Assembly (NCBI GenBank): GCA_965250105.1
Contig: OZ252290.1
Span: forward strand, 1,612,001-1,676,000
DNA: 64,000 bases
Direction: 5' to 3'
Origin: JBCBSK01 sp965250105
GTDB lineage: Bacteria > Pseudomonadota > Alphaproteobacteria > Rhizobiales > Tepidamorphaceae
Below, piece by piece: positions 53,836-61,559 of this stretch (within the stretch, counting starts at the first letter, position 1; every line of letters starts with the position of its first letter). The notes below the pieces were generated by a model. It was given only the letters and a program-made list of their open reading frames with translations, made no database searches and had not been told where the DNA came from. The position numbers were made by a program, and so were the translations under genes.

Positions 53836-54888
53836 ATGGACTATCGCCGGCTCGGCCGCACCGACCTAAACGTCAGCGCCTTGTGCCTCGGCACCATGAC
53901 CTGGGGCGAACAGAATACCGAGGCCGAGGGGCATGCGCAGATCGACATGGCGCTCGATCGCGGCATCAACTTCATCGATACCGCCGAAATGTATGCCGTG
54001 CCGCCGCGAGCCGAGACCGCCGGACGCACCGAGGAGATCATCGGCACCTGGCTGGACCGGACCGGACGGCGCGACGATATCGTCCTGGCCACCAAGGTGG
54101 CCGGCCGGTCCGATCGCATCGACTGGCTGCGCGATGGCGGCGCCTTGTGCGATCTGTCGGCAGCACAGGTCCGCGAGGCGGTCGACAAGAGCCTCAGGCG
54201 CCTCAGGACCGACCATATCGATCTCTATCAGGTGCACTGGCCGGACCGCGAGGTGTCGCTGTTCGGCGCCAATCCGACCGCGTTCAGACCGCCCGCCGAC
54301 AAGCCCGAAGTGCCGATCGAGGAAACGCTCGAAGCGCTTCATCGCCTGGTCGAGGCGGGCAAGATCCGCCATATCGGCCTGTCGAATGAAAGCCCCTGGG
54401 GCACGATGCGCTATCTCGAGCTCGCCGAACGGCATGGCTGGCCGCGCGTTCAATCGATCCAGAACGCCTATTCGCTGGTCAATCGGACCTTCGAGACGGG
54501 CCTCGCCGAGGTCGCCGCGCGCGAGGATACGGGCCTTCTCGCCTATTCTGCGCTGGCGCAGGGCTATCTGACGGGCAAATACCGCGACGGCGCGATACCG
54601 CCGAAATCGCGCAAGGCGCTGTTCGACCGGTTACAGCGCTATGAGAAACCGGGGGCCGAGACGGCCGTCAACGCCTATCTCGACCTGGCCGCCGAATTCG
54701 GCCTCGATCCAGGCCAGATGGCGCTGGCCTATGCGATGAGCCGGCCGTTCACCACTTCGGTCATTCTCGGGGCGACGACGCTCGACCAGCTCGATACCGA
54801 CATCGGCGCGGCTTCTCTGTCACTACCCGAAGGGCTCGAAGCGCGGATCGACGCCATTCACCAGATTCACCAAAACCCCTGTCCGTGA
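53836..54888 (+). CDS. Aldo/keto reductase (Tas-like)
   Basis: The 350-residue NADPH-dependent TIM-barrel enzyme has INFIDTAEMYAVPPRAE with catalytic Asp and Tyr, VLATKVAG with the Lys, and IDLYQVHWPD with the His. The insertion and motif style match Tas-type proteins. A TTG immediately before the ATG is a weak alternative start; AAAGGGGG precedes it. It is 66 bp after tesA and 56 bp before thpR, so loose co-transcription is possible. Substrate unknown. Confidence 0.92.
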   Translation: MDYRRLGRTDLNVSALCLGTMTWGEQNTEAEGHAQIDMALDRGINFIDTAEMYAVPPRAETAGRTEEIIGTWLDRTGRRDDIVLATKVAGRSDRIDWLRDGGALCDLSAAQVREAVDKSLRRLRTDHIDLYQVHWPDREVSLFGANPTAFRPPADKPEVPIEETLEALHRLVEAGKIRHIGLSNESPWGTMRYLELAERHGWPRVQSIQNAYSLVNRTFETGLAEVAAREDTGLLAYSALAQGYLTGKYRDGAIPPKSRKALFDRLQRYEKPGAETAVNAYLDLAAEFGLDPGQMALAYAMSRPFTTSVILGATTLDQLDTDIGAASLSLPEGLEARIDAIHQIHQNPCP

Positions 54889-54944
54889 TACGACTAAGCC
54901 ACGGTCCGGTCGGCTGATTCGGACATGCGAGTGGGAGGGAAGTC

Positions 54945-55535
54945 ATGCCGCGCTTGTTCGTCGCCCTCGAAATTCCCTTCCTCGTCGGCCAGCAGATCGC
55001 GTTGTTGCGCGGCGGCCTGCCCGGCGCGCGCTGGATCGACCCGGACAATTACCACATCACGCTGCGCTTCATCGGCGATGTCGACGACCGGACCGGCGAG
55101 GAAGCCGCCGACTGCCTGTTCGGCATCCGCCGCGATCCGGTGACGATCGATCTCGACGGGCTCGGCGTGTTCGGCGGCAACCGGCCGCATTCGCTCTATG
55201 TGCGGGTTGCGCGCACCGATGCGCTGCTCGGCCTGCAGGGCGATATCGAGCGCCGGCTGCGGCGCGTCGGGCTCAGGCCGGAGGGCCGCAATTTCAGCCC
55301 GCACGTCACCGTGGCGCGGCTGCGCGGGGTGTCGGCGCGCACGGCGGCGGGCTATCTGGGCCTGCGCGGCGGGTTCAGCACGCCGGCCTATGAGGCGAAC
55401 CGTTTCGTGCTCTATTCGTCGCGCGCCCGCGAAGGCGGCGGCCCCTATCTCGTCGAGCAGGCCTACCCCCTTGGCTTCGGCCATCTCGCCGATATATCGG
55501 AGATGAACGACGAGCCGGATCTCGCGACGCTGTAG
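54945..55535 (+). CDS. thpR: RNA 2',3'-cyclic phosphodiesterase (ThpR)
   Basis: The 196-residue 2H-phosphoesterase has both HxT motifs: HITL with His37/Thr39, and FSPHVTVARL with His120/Thr122. The N-terminus MPRLFVALEIP is typical. It hydrolyses 2',3'-cyclic phosphate ends or ligates tRNA halves in vitro. GGGAGGG lies shortly before the ATG. It is followed 58 bp later by the pterin dehydratase gene. Confidence 0.94.
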   Translation: MPRLFVALEIPFLVGQQIALLRGGLPGARWIDPDNYHITLRFIGDVDDRTGEEAADCLFGIRRDPVTIDLDGLGVFGGNRPHSLYVRVARTDALLGLQGDIERRLRRVGLRPEGRNFSPHVTVARLRGVSARTAAGYLGLRGGFSTPAYEANRFVLYSSRAREGGGPYLVEQAYPLGFGHLADISEMNDEPDLATL

Positions 55536-55593
55536 GTCGTGGTGATCCGGTCCGATCCCTCTCAGACCATGATCAGGACGGGGAGCCGATGCC

Positions 55594-55884
55594 GTGGCCA
55601 AAAAACTGACCGCCGAAGACCGCGATGCCCATCTCGCCGAGCTGACCGGCTGGACGCCGGTCGACGGCCGCGACGCGATCGCCAAGACCTTCACCTTCCG
55701 CGACTTCAACGAGGCCTTCGGCTTCATGAGCCGGGCCGCGCTGGTCGCCGAGAAGATGGACCACCACCCGGAATGGTTCAATGTCTACAAAACGGTCGAG
55801 GTGACGCTCGCGACCCATGACGCGGGCGGGCTGACCGAGCTCGACATCAAACTCGCCAAGGCGATGGACAGGATCGCCGGCTAA
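55594..55884 (+). CDS. phhB: 4a-hydroxytetrahydrobiopterin dehydratase (PCD)
   Basis: The 96-residue protein has the active-site segment EKMDHHPEWFNVYKTVEV with His57, His58 and the late THDAGGLTELD with His75. It dehydrates pterin-4a-carbinolamine formed by phenylalanine hydroxylase. The start is GTG at 55594. No phhA is present in the window, but the homogentisate operon at 22,627-29,227 is the downstream route for tyrosine made by that reaction. Confidence 0.93.
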   Translation: MAKKLTAEDRDAHLAELTGWTPVDGRDAIAKTFTFRDFNEAFGFMSRAALVAEKMDHHPEWFNVYKTVEVTLATHDAGGLTELDIKLAKAMDRIAG

Positions 55885-55897
55885 GTCTGGTCCGGCC

Positions 55898-56329
55898 TCA
55901 ATCGGCGTCGAGCGGCGGCACCGGGCGCGGCCGGCCGTCATCATCGATCGCGACGAAGGTAAAGCGCGCCTCGGTGACCTTTTCCCGGGTGTTCTTCATG
56001 AAACGCCGCGCCCAGGCCTCGACATGGATCTTCATCGAGGTGCGGCCGATGCTCTCGATCAGCGTGTAGACGCACAGCACGTCGCCGACATGCACCGGCC
56101 GGATAAAGGTCATGCCGTCGACCGCGATCGTCACCGCGCGCCCCTGCGCGCGCTCGACGCTGGCGATGCCGGCGGCGATGTCCATCTGCGACAGGACCCA
56201 GCCGCCGAAGATGTCGCCATTGGCATTGGTGTCGGCGGGCATGGCGATGGTGCGCACGGTGAGATGTCCCGCCGGCGCGTTGTCGCCGGTTTCCGGCGCG
56301 GCATCTTCCTCGGTGGCGGTCAGGCTCAT
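55898..56329 (-). CDS. Acyl-CoA thioesterase, hotdog fold (YciA-like)
   Basis: The 143-residue protein contains RTIAMPADTNANGDIFGGWVLSQMDIAAG, the YciA/acyl-CoA thioesterase active-site block, and FIRPVHVGDVLCVYTLIESIGRTSM. It should hydrolyse short- to medium-chain acyl-CoA. The ATG at 56329 is chosen because the long upstream open frame is not coding-like. It converges with phhB, 13 bp apart. Confidence 0.92.
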   Translation of the reverse strand: MSLTATEEDAAPETGDNAPAGHLTVRTIAMPADTNANGDIFGGWVLSQMDIAAGIASVERAQGRAVTIAVDGMTFIRPVHVGDVLCVYTLIESIGRTSMKIHVEAWARRFMKNTREKVTEARFTFVAIDDDGRPRPVPPLDAD

Positions 56330-56412
56330 ATCGCGATCTCCCCCGGTTGTCCGGGCCGAGGCTTGGACCGTCGACCGGGCCGCGTCAAGCACGCGCGACC
56401 GAGATCGCGGCG

Positions 56413-58062
56413 TCAAGAACCGAGCAGCGGAAAGGTGACGCCAAGCGCCCAGGCGAACGCGACGGCATGCGCGATGCCGGTCGCCACCGGATGCCGCGTC
56501 CGGGCATAGGCCCACTGGCTGAACAGGCCGTAGACGATGAAGAAGATAACGATCACCGGCACGATGATAAGGAGGAAGAACAGCCTTTCGAGGTCGAGCG
56601 CCACGGCGATGGCGAGCGAGACGAGAAAGGCGGTCTTTGCCGCGAGATAGCCGCCGCGCGCCGCGCCCATGCCCCGCGCCAGCCATTCAGTGGCGAGGAA
56701 ATAGAGCGCGGTGCCGATCATCAGCGCGGCGATGATGGGAAGTCGCGCGGGGATCGGCATGAAGCTCGTCACATAGCGATCGAGCGCGCCGCCGAGCGCG
56801 AACAGGCTATAGGCGGCGATCGCTATGGCGGCGATCCAGAGGGCGCGCCAGCGCGTCTCGCCGACCCAGGACCGGCTGTCCGGGCCCTGGCGGGCGAGCC
56901 ACAGAATGCCGGCGAAGGTCAGCGCGCCATAGAGCGCGAAATGGACCGCGAGATAATCGGCGACGAGAACCGGCAGGAAGCCGATCGGCACGACGCGCAG
57001 GATCAGCGGCGTCGCGAGCGCGGGAACGACGAGCACCGGCCACAGCCGCCGCCAGCCAAGGCCCGCGCCAAGTGGTTGGGCGGCGGCGGTTGGCAGGAGC
57101 GCGGCGAGCGGCCAGGCGAGGACGATGATCGCGGCCAGAAGCAGCGCGATCCAGCCGCCGCGCGCATCGAGAAAGGGGTCCGGCGCGGGCGTCCGGCCGA
57201 ACACCGCGTCGATCCAGGCGAGCGCTTCCGCCATGCTGGTCCGGGCATAGAGCACGCCGACATGTTCGACCGACGGCGCGATGGCGACCCGACGCGCGCT
57301 GCCATCGGCGATCGCGCCATAGGTAATGCCGGGTTCGGCCGCTTCGGGCGCGGTCGCGAGCCCGACGGCCCTCAGGGCCTCGTCGATCAGGCCCGCCTCC
57401 CAGCCGCCGACGATGACGAGCAGGTTTTCGGGCGTATCGGCCGTGACGACCGGCGAGAACATGGACACAGCGACGACGGCGGCGATGGCCGGGTCGGCCT
57501 GGGCCTGGCGCACGATGATGTCGGACGCCATGGAATGGCCGAGAAGCGCCACCCGCCCGTCGCCGCCGTCGAGCGTCCGGGCGACCTCCACGATGCGCGC
57601 GGTCTGCTCCATCAGGGCCCGCGTCGCGCCGTCCTCGTCGAGGATCGACCCGGTCAGCGGCGCCGGATTGCGGCCATGACCGCGAAAATCGAAGCTGACG
57701 GCGATGTAGCCATTGCGCGCCAGCGTCACCGCGAAGGGATCCATCAGCCGTCGCGAGCCGGCGAAACCATGCGCGATGACGACCACGGGAGCGCCGGCAT
57801 CGGGTGCCGTTTGGCCGTGGGCCGTATCGCTATCGGTCGCGGGGCGGTAGATGCTGACCGGCGTGCCGTCGACGGCAATGTGATCTATGTCGAGGCCGAA
57901 GGCGGCGCTCTCGATGCGCCAGATGCTCAGCGCGATCGCCGCCAGGCACAGAACCGCGACAAAAAGGCGCAGCGGACCGAAGCGCGGCGCGGGTCTGCCG
58001 GCGGCCCCGCTCGCGGATTCATTACTGGTCAGTCGCCGTCCGATCTGGAACCATCCGCGCAT
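56413..58062 (-). CDS. Alpha/beta-hydrolase fused to a multi-pass membrane domain
   Basis: The 549-residue protein has one N-terminal membrane segment (31-50), an alpha/beta-hydrolase domain (about 60-300) with oxyanion motif VVIAHGFAGSRRL and nucleophile elbow LLGHSMAS (Ser177), and seven or so membrane helices from about 310. The hydrolase domain is thus on the periplasmic side by topology. Dienelactone-hydrolase-like family names are only nominal; substrate unknown. Its ATG overlaps the start codon of the divergent DUF1194 gene, so there is no separate leader. Confidence 0.85.
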   Translation of the reverse strand: MRGWFQIGRRLTSNESASGAAGRPAPRFGPLRLFVAVLCLAAIALSIWRIESAAFGLDIDHIAVDGTPVSIYRPATDSDTAHGQTAPDAGAPVVVIAHGFAGSRRLMDPFAVTLARNGYIAVSFDFRGHGRNPAPLTGSILDEDGATRALMEQTARIVEVARTLDGGDGRVALLGHSMASDIIVRQAQADPAIAAVVAVSMFSPVVTADTPENLLVIVGGWEAGLIDEALRAVGLATAPEAAEPGITYGAIADGSARRVAIAPSVEHVGVLYARTSMAEALAWIDAVFGRTPAPDPFLDARGGWIALLLAAIIVLAWPLAALLPTAAAQPLGAGLGWRRLWPVLVVPALATPLILRVVPIGFLPVLVADYLAVHFALYGALTFAGILWLARQGPDSRSWVGETRWRALWIAAIAIAAYSLFALGGALDRYVTSFMPIPARLPIIAALMIGTALYFLATEWLARGMGAARGGYLAAKTAFLVSLAIAVALDLERLFFLLIIVPVIVIFFIVYGLFSQWAYARTRHPVATGIAHAVAFAWALGVTFPLLGS

Positions 58063-58885
58063 GAACTTCCCGTTCTCAAGCCGGCAAGCCAGGCAACTTC
58101 CCCGCCAACGCCTTGCCGTCCGACGTCATTGGCCCAGATCGGCGGCCATCGCAATCTGTCTCGCCGGCTGGCTCGTCGCCCTGACCATCGCGCCGGCGCG
58201 GGCCGAGGACACGGCCGGCGACAGGACAGGTGACGTCAGGAGCGACATGGGACAGATCGCGCAATTGCGCGATTGCCGGCTGGCGCTGGTCCTGGCGCTC
58301 GACATGTCGGCCAGCGTCGATACCCGCGAGTTCCGGCTTCAAGCGGAAGGCCTGGCCGTGGCGCTGACCGATCCGGAGATCCGCCAGGCGCTGCGGGATT
58401 TCGGCCCCGTCGTCGCCACGGCCTATGAATGGAGCGGCCGGCATCAACAGCATGTCATCGCCCCCTGGACCCTGCTCGATACGGACCTCGCGATCGACCG
58501 GTTCGCTGGCGCGCTGAGCGCCCATCAACGCCGGTTCACGGAGTTCCCCACCGCCATGGGCTATGCGCTGGGTTTCGGCGCGCAACTGTTCCGGCAACTG
58601 CCCGTGACATGCCTGCGCCATGTCATCGACATGTCGGGCGACGGCGTCCAGAACGAGGGCTTCGGACCGTCTTCGGCCTACAAGGCCTTCGATTTCGACC
58701 GTGTCACCGTCAATGGCCTCGTCATTCGCGGCAGCGACCCCGATCCGGTCGGTTTCTACCGCACCGAAGTGCTGCACGGGCCGGGCGCCTTCCTCGAAAT
58801 CGCGGAGGATTACGGCGATTATGCCCGCGCCATGCGCCGCAAGCTGTTGCGCGAAATCGCCGGCGGCGGGCTGGCCCGGCAATGA
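58061..58885 (+). CDS. DUF1194 secreted VWA-like protein
   Basis: The 274-residue precursor has an Arg-rich N-terminus, a signal segment AIAICLAGWLVALTIAPARA, and a von Willebrand A-like core with LALVLALDMSASVDTREF and HVIDMSGDGVQNEG, typical of DUF1194. The metal-ion motif DMSAS is kept. A periplasmic binding or sensing role is plausible. Its ATG overlaps that of the divergent hydrolase gene by two bases, so one of the two starts may really be further inside. Confidence 0.85.
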   Translation: MNFPFSSRQARQLPRQRLAVRRHWPRSAAIAICLAGWLVALTIAPARAEDTAGDRTGDVRSDMGQIAQLRDCRLALVLALDMSASVDTREFRLQAEGLAVALTDPEIRQALRDFGPVVATAYEWSGRHQQHVIAPWTLLDTDLAIDRFAGALSAHQRRFTEFPTAMGYALGFGAQLFRQLPVTCLRHVIDMSGDGVQNEGFGPSSAYKAFDFDRVTVNGLVIRGSDPDPVGFYRTEVLHGPGAFLEIAEDYGDYARAMRRKLLREIAGGGLARQ

Positions 58886-58958
58886 GGTGATCGGATGGCG
58901 GATCGCACAGCCTCAAATTGCGGCAGAACGCGGGATGCATGCCGCTTGTGCACGCCGG

Positions 58959-58977
58959 TTCAGTGTGTTTGACTGAA
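58959..58977 (+). promoter_or_regulatory. Inverted repeat over a TTGACT -35 box before the second transporter operon
   Basis: TTCAGT and ACTGAA are perfect 6-bp arms with a 7-nt spacer. The right arm overlaps TTGACT at 58969-58974, a good -35 hexamer; the -10 is weak. The GACTGAA element also occurs at the 20472 palindrome. A repressor site for the transporter operon is a reasonable reading. Confidence 0.45.
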
Positions 58978-59110
58978 AATGAAATTGGGGAATGGCGATA
59001 GCCGATCGGGACCAAGCCGGCCGACACCAACAACCGGCGACAAGATAACAAGAACAGAAAAACAAAACCGACAACAAGCGACAACGCAGACGGCGAGACA
59101 CAGAGGGACC

Positions 59111-60220
59111 ATGGCAGAAGCGAATGGCGATGCGACGCCGTTTGTCCGCTTTGAGAATGTTCAGAAGAGCTATGACGGCGAGACCCTCGTCGTCAAAAAC
59201 CTGAACCTCGACATCGCCACGGGCGAGTTTCTCACCATGCTCGGGCCGTCCGGCTCCGGCAAGACCACCTGCCTGATGATGCTGGCCGGGTTCGAGACCG
59301 CGACCCATGGGCGCATCCTGCTGGGTGAGCGCGAGATCAACAACGTGCCGCCGCACAAGCGCGGCATCGGCATGGTGTTCCAGAACTACGCCTTGTTTCC
59401 GCATATGACGGTGGCGGAGAATCTGGCCTTCCCGCTGGAGGTGCGCCGGGTCAGCAAGGCGGAGACCCAGGCCCGCGTCCAGAAGGCGCTCGACATGGTC
59501 GAACTGTCGACATTCGGCAGCCGCACGCCGGCGCAATTGTCGGGCGGCCAGCAGCAGCGGGTGGCGGTGGCCCGCGCGCTCGTCTTCGAACCCGATCTCG
59601 TTCTAATGGACGAACCGCTCGGCGCGCTCGACAAGCAATTGCGCGAGCAGATGCAATACGAGATCAAGCACATCCACGAAAATCTCGGCGTCACGGTCGT
59701 CTACGTCACCCACGACCAGACCGAGGCGCTGACCATGTCCGACCGGATCGCGGTCTTCAATGACGGCGTGATCCAGCAATTGTCGACGCCGGATGATCTC
59801 TATGAACGGCCGGAAAACTCCTTCGTGGCCCAGTTCATCGGCGAGAACAACAAGCTCAGCGGCCAGGTCGGAAAGGTGTCCGACGGCGTCTGCGAGGTCC
59901 GGCTCGACACCGGCGAGACGGTCCAGGCGCTGGCGGTCAATCTCAACGGATCGGACCGCACCACCTTGTCGGTGCGCCCCGAGCGCATCGAGATCAATCC
60001 GCCGGGCGACAGCGCGCCGAACCGCCTGTCGGGCCGGATCGAGGAACTGATCTATCTCGGCGACCATATCCGCACCCGCATGTCGGTGAGCGGCAATCCC
60101 GAATTCATCGTCAAGGTGCCGAACAAGGCAGATCACGTGCTGCTTCGCGAAGGCGAGACGGCGACCATCGGTTGGGCGACGGAAGACTGCCGCGCGCTCG
60201 ACCCCATCACCATCGCCTGA
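59111..60220 (+). CDS. PotA-like ABC transporter ATP-binding protein (second system)
   Basis: The 369-residue ATPase has Walker A GPSGSGKTTCL, signature LSGGQQQRVAVARAL, Walker B LVLMDEPLGALD, the VYVTHDQTEAL switch, and a C-terminal TOBE-type domain. GAGGG precedes the ATG at 59111; the upstream frame is non-coding leader. The second transporter lacks obvious identity to a single substrate; polyamines or guanidino compounds are candidates given the downstream gene. Binding protein, two permeases and an amidinotransferase-like gene follow in order. Confidence 0.93.
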   Translation: MAEANGDATPFVRFENVQKSYDGETLVVKNLNLDIATGEFLTMLGPSGSGKTTCLMMLAGFETATHGRILLGEREINNVPPHKRGIGMVFQNYALFPHMTVAENLAFPLEVRRVSKAETQARVQKALDMVELSTFGSRTPAQLSGGQQQRVAVARALVFEPDLVLMDEPLGALDKQLREQMQYEIKHIHENLGVTVVYVTHDQTEALTMSDRIAVFNDGVIQQLSTPDDLYERPENSFVAQFIGENNKLSGQVGKVSDGVCEVRLDTGETVQALAVNLNGSDRTTLSVRPERIEINPPGDSAPNRLSGRIEELIYLGDHIRTRMSVSGNPEFIVKVPNKADHVLLREGETATIGWATEDCRALDPITIA

Positions 60221-60294
60221 TCCCCGACAGGGATCGGACGACGGCTGCAACGGGCGGAAAAACCGCCGCAACACACCGGAGAGAGGAGTAAGTC

Positions 60295-61404
60295 ATGAAA
60301 GCAAGGCTGATGACGGCGGCGGCGACCGTCGCCCTGATCGCGGGCGGCGCGACGGCCGCCAGCGCCAATCAGGAACTCACCATCGTGTCCTGGGGCGGGG
60401 CCTATTCGGCATCGCAGCAGAAGGCCTATCACGACCCGTTCATGGAGATGAACCCGGACGTCACCATCATCAACGACGAATCCTCGGCGGAAGCCGTGGC
60501 GCGGCTGAGGGCCATGAACGAGGCCGGCAACGTCACCTGGGACATCGTCGATGCGGTGGCGGCGGATGCCATCCGACTGTGCGACGAAGGCCTCGCGATG
60601 GAAATCGACCATGACGAGTGGCTCGCGCCCGCCCCCGACGGCACGCCGGCATCGGAAGACTTCGGCGAACTGATCGTGTCGGACTGCTTCATCCCGCAGA
60701 TCGTCTATTCGACGACCTTCGCCTATCGCACCGATGTCGACGCCTGGAACGGCAATGTGCCCGACGATGTCTGCGACGTCTTCGATCTCGAAACCTTCCC
60801 CGGCACGCGCAGCCTGGAGCGGCGCCCGATCGGCAATATGGAATGGGCGCTGATGTGCGACGGCGTGGCGATCGACGAAGTGTATGACGTGCTCGAGACC
60901 GAGGAAGGTGTCGAACGCGCGCTCGCCAAGCTCGACACCATCCGCGACAGCGTCATCTGGTGGACCGCCGGCGCCGAAACCCCGCAGCGTCTCGCCGATG
61001 GCGAAGCCGTGATGGGCACGAGCTATAACGGCCGGCTGTTCTCGGTCATCGAGGAAGAAAACCAGCCGATCGATATGCTGTGGGACTGGCAGATGTTCGA
61101 CCTCGACGGCTGGATCATCCCGACCGGCGTCGACGAGGAAAAGCTGCCGTTGATCAAGGAGTATATCCGCTTCGCAACCGACACCCAGCGGCTGGCCGAC
61201 CAGGCGAAATACATCTCCTACGGCCCGGCCCGCGCCTCCTCGCAGCCGCTCGTCTCGACCCATGCCGAACTCGGCATCGAGATGGCGCCGCACATGCCGA
61301 CCCATCCGGACAATGCCGCCAACACCTTCCTCTACAATTACGAGTGGTGGGCGGATTTCCGCGACGATCTGGACGCCCGCTTCCAGGCATGGCTGGCCAA
61401 CTGA
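60295..61404 (+). CDS. Periplasmic binding protein of the second PotABCD-type transporter
   Basis: The 369-residue precursor has a signal peptide cut near ASA (about 24), then NQELTIVSWGGAYSASQQKAYHDPF, which is the spermidine/putrescine-binding family N-terminus. The VIWWTAGAETPQRLADGEAVMG segment matches the ligand-lobe region. GAGAGGAG precedes the ATG. A strong GC hairpin lies shortly after its stop. Confidence 0.92.
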   Translation: MKARLMTAAATVALIAGGATAASANQELTIVSWGGAYSASQQKAYHDPFMEMNPDVTIINDESSAEAVARLRAMNEAGNVTWDIVDAVAADAIRLCDEGLAMEIDHDEWLAPAPDGTPASEDFGELIVSDCFIPQIVYSTTFAYRTDVDAWNGNVPDDVCDVFDLETFPGTRSLERRPIGNMEWALMCDGVAIDEVYDVLETEEGVERALAKLDTIRDSVIWWTAGAETPQRLADGEAVMGTSYNGRLFSVIEEENQPIDMLWDWQMFDLDGWIIPTGVDEEKLPLIKEYIRFATDTQRLADQAKYISYGPARASSQPLVSTHAELGIEMAPHMPTHPDNAANTFLYNYEWWADFRDDLDARFQAWLAN

Positions 61405-61420
61405 TCGGCTGACATAGCGA

Positions 61421-61450
61421 GCGGGGCCGGCGCACGGCCGGCGGCCCCGC
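61421..61450 (+). promoter_or_regulatory. GC-rich hairpin between binding-protein and permease genes
   Basis: GCGGGGCCG and CGGCCCCGC form a perfect 9-bp stem with a 12-nt loop. There is no T-run. Such intercistronic hairpins protect the upstream message from 3' decay and allow more binding protein than permease. This role is inferred. Confidence 0.5.
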
Positions 61451-61559
61451 CCGCTTCCCCCGGCACCGGTCGCGGACGACATGTTCGCGACGGATGCGTT
61501 CCGGGTCGACAGATCCTCGGTCACGGGGTCACGGGCGACAAGTTCAGGAGACGCGGCGC

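Noticed and set aside
56347..58233. Open frame of about 630 codons antisense to the membrane hydrolase
   Set aside because: It lacks any family motif and runs into the true DUF1194 gene in another frame.
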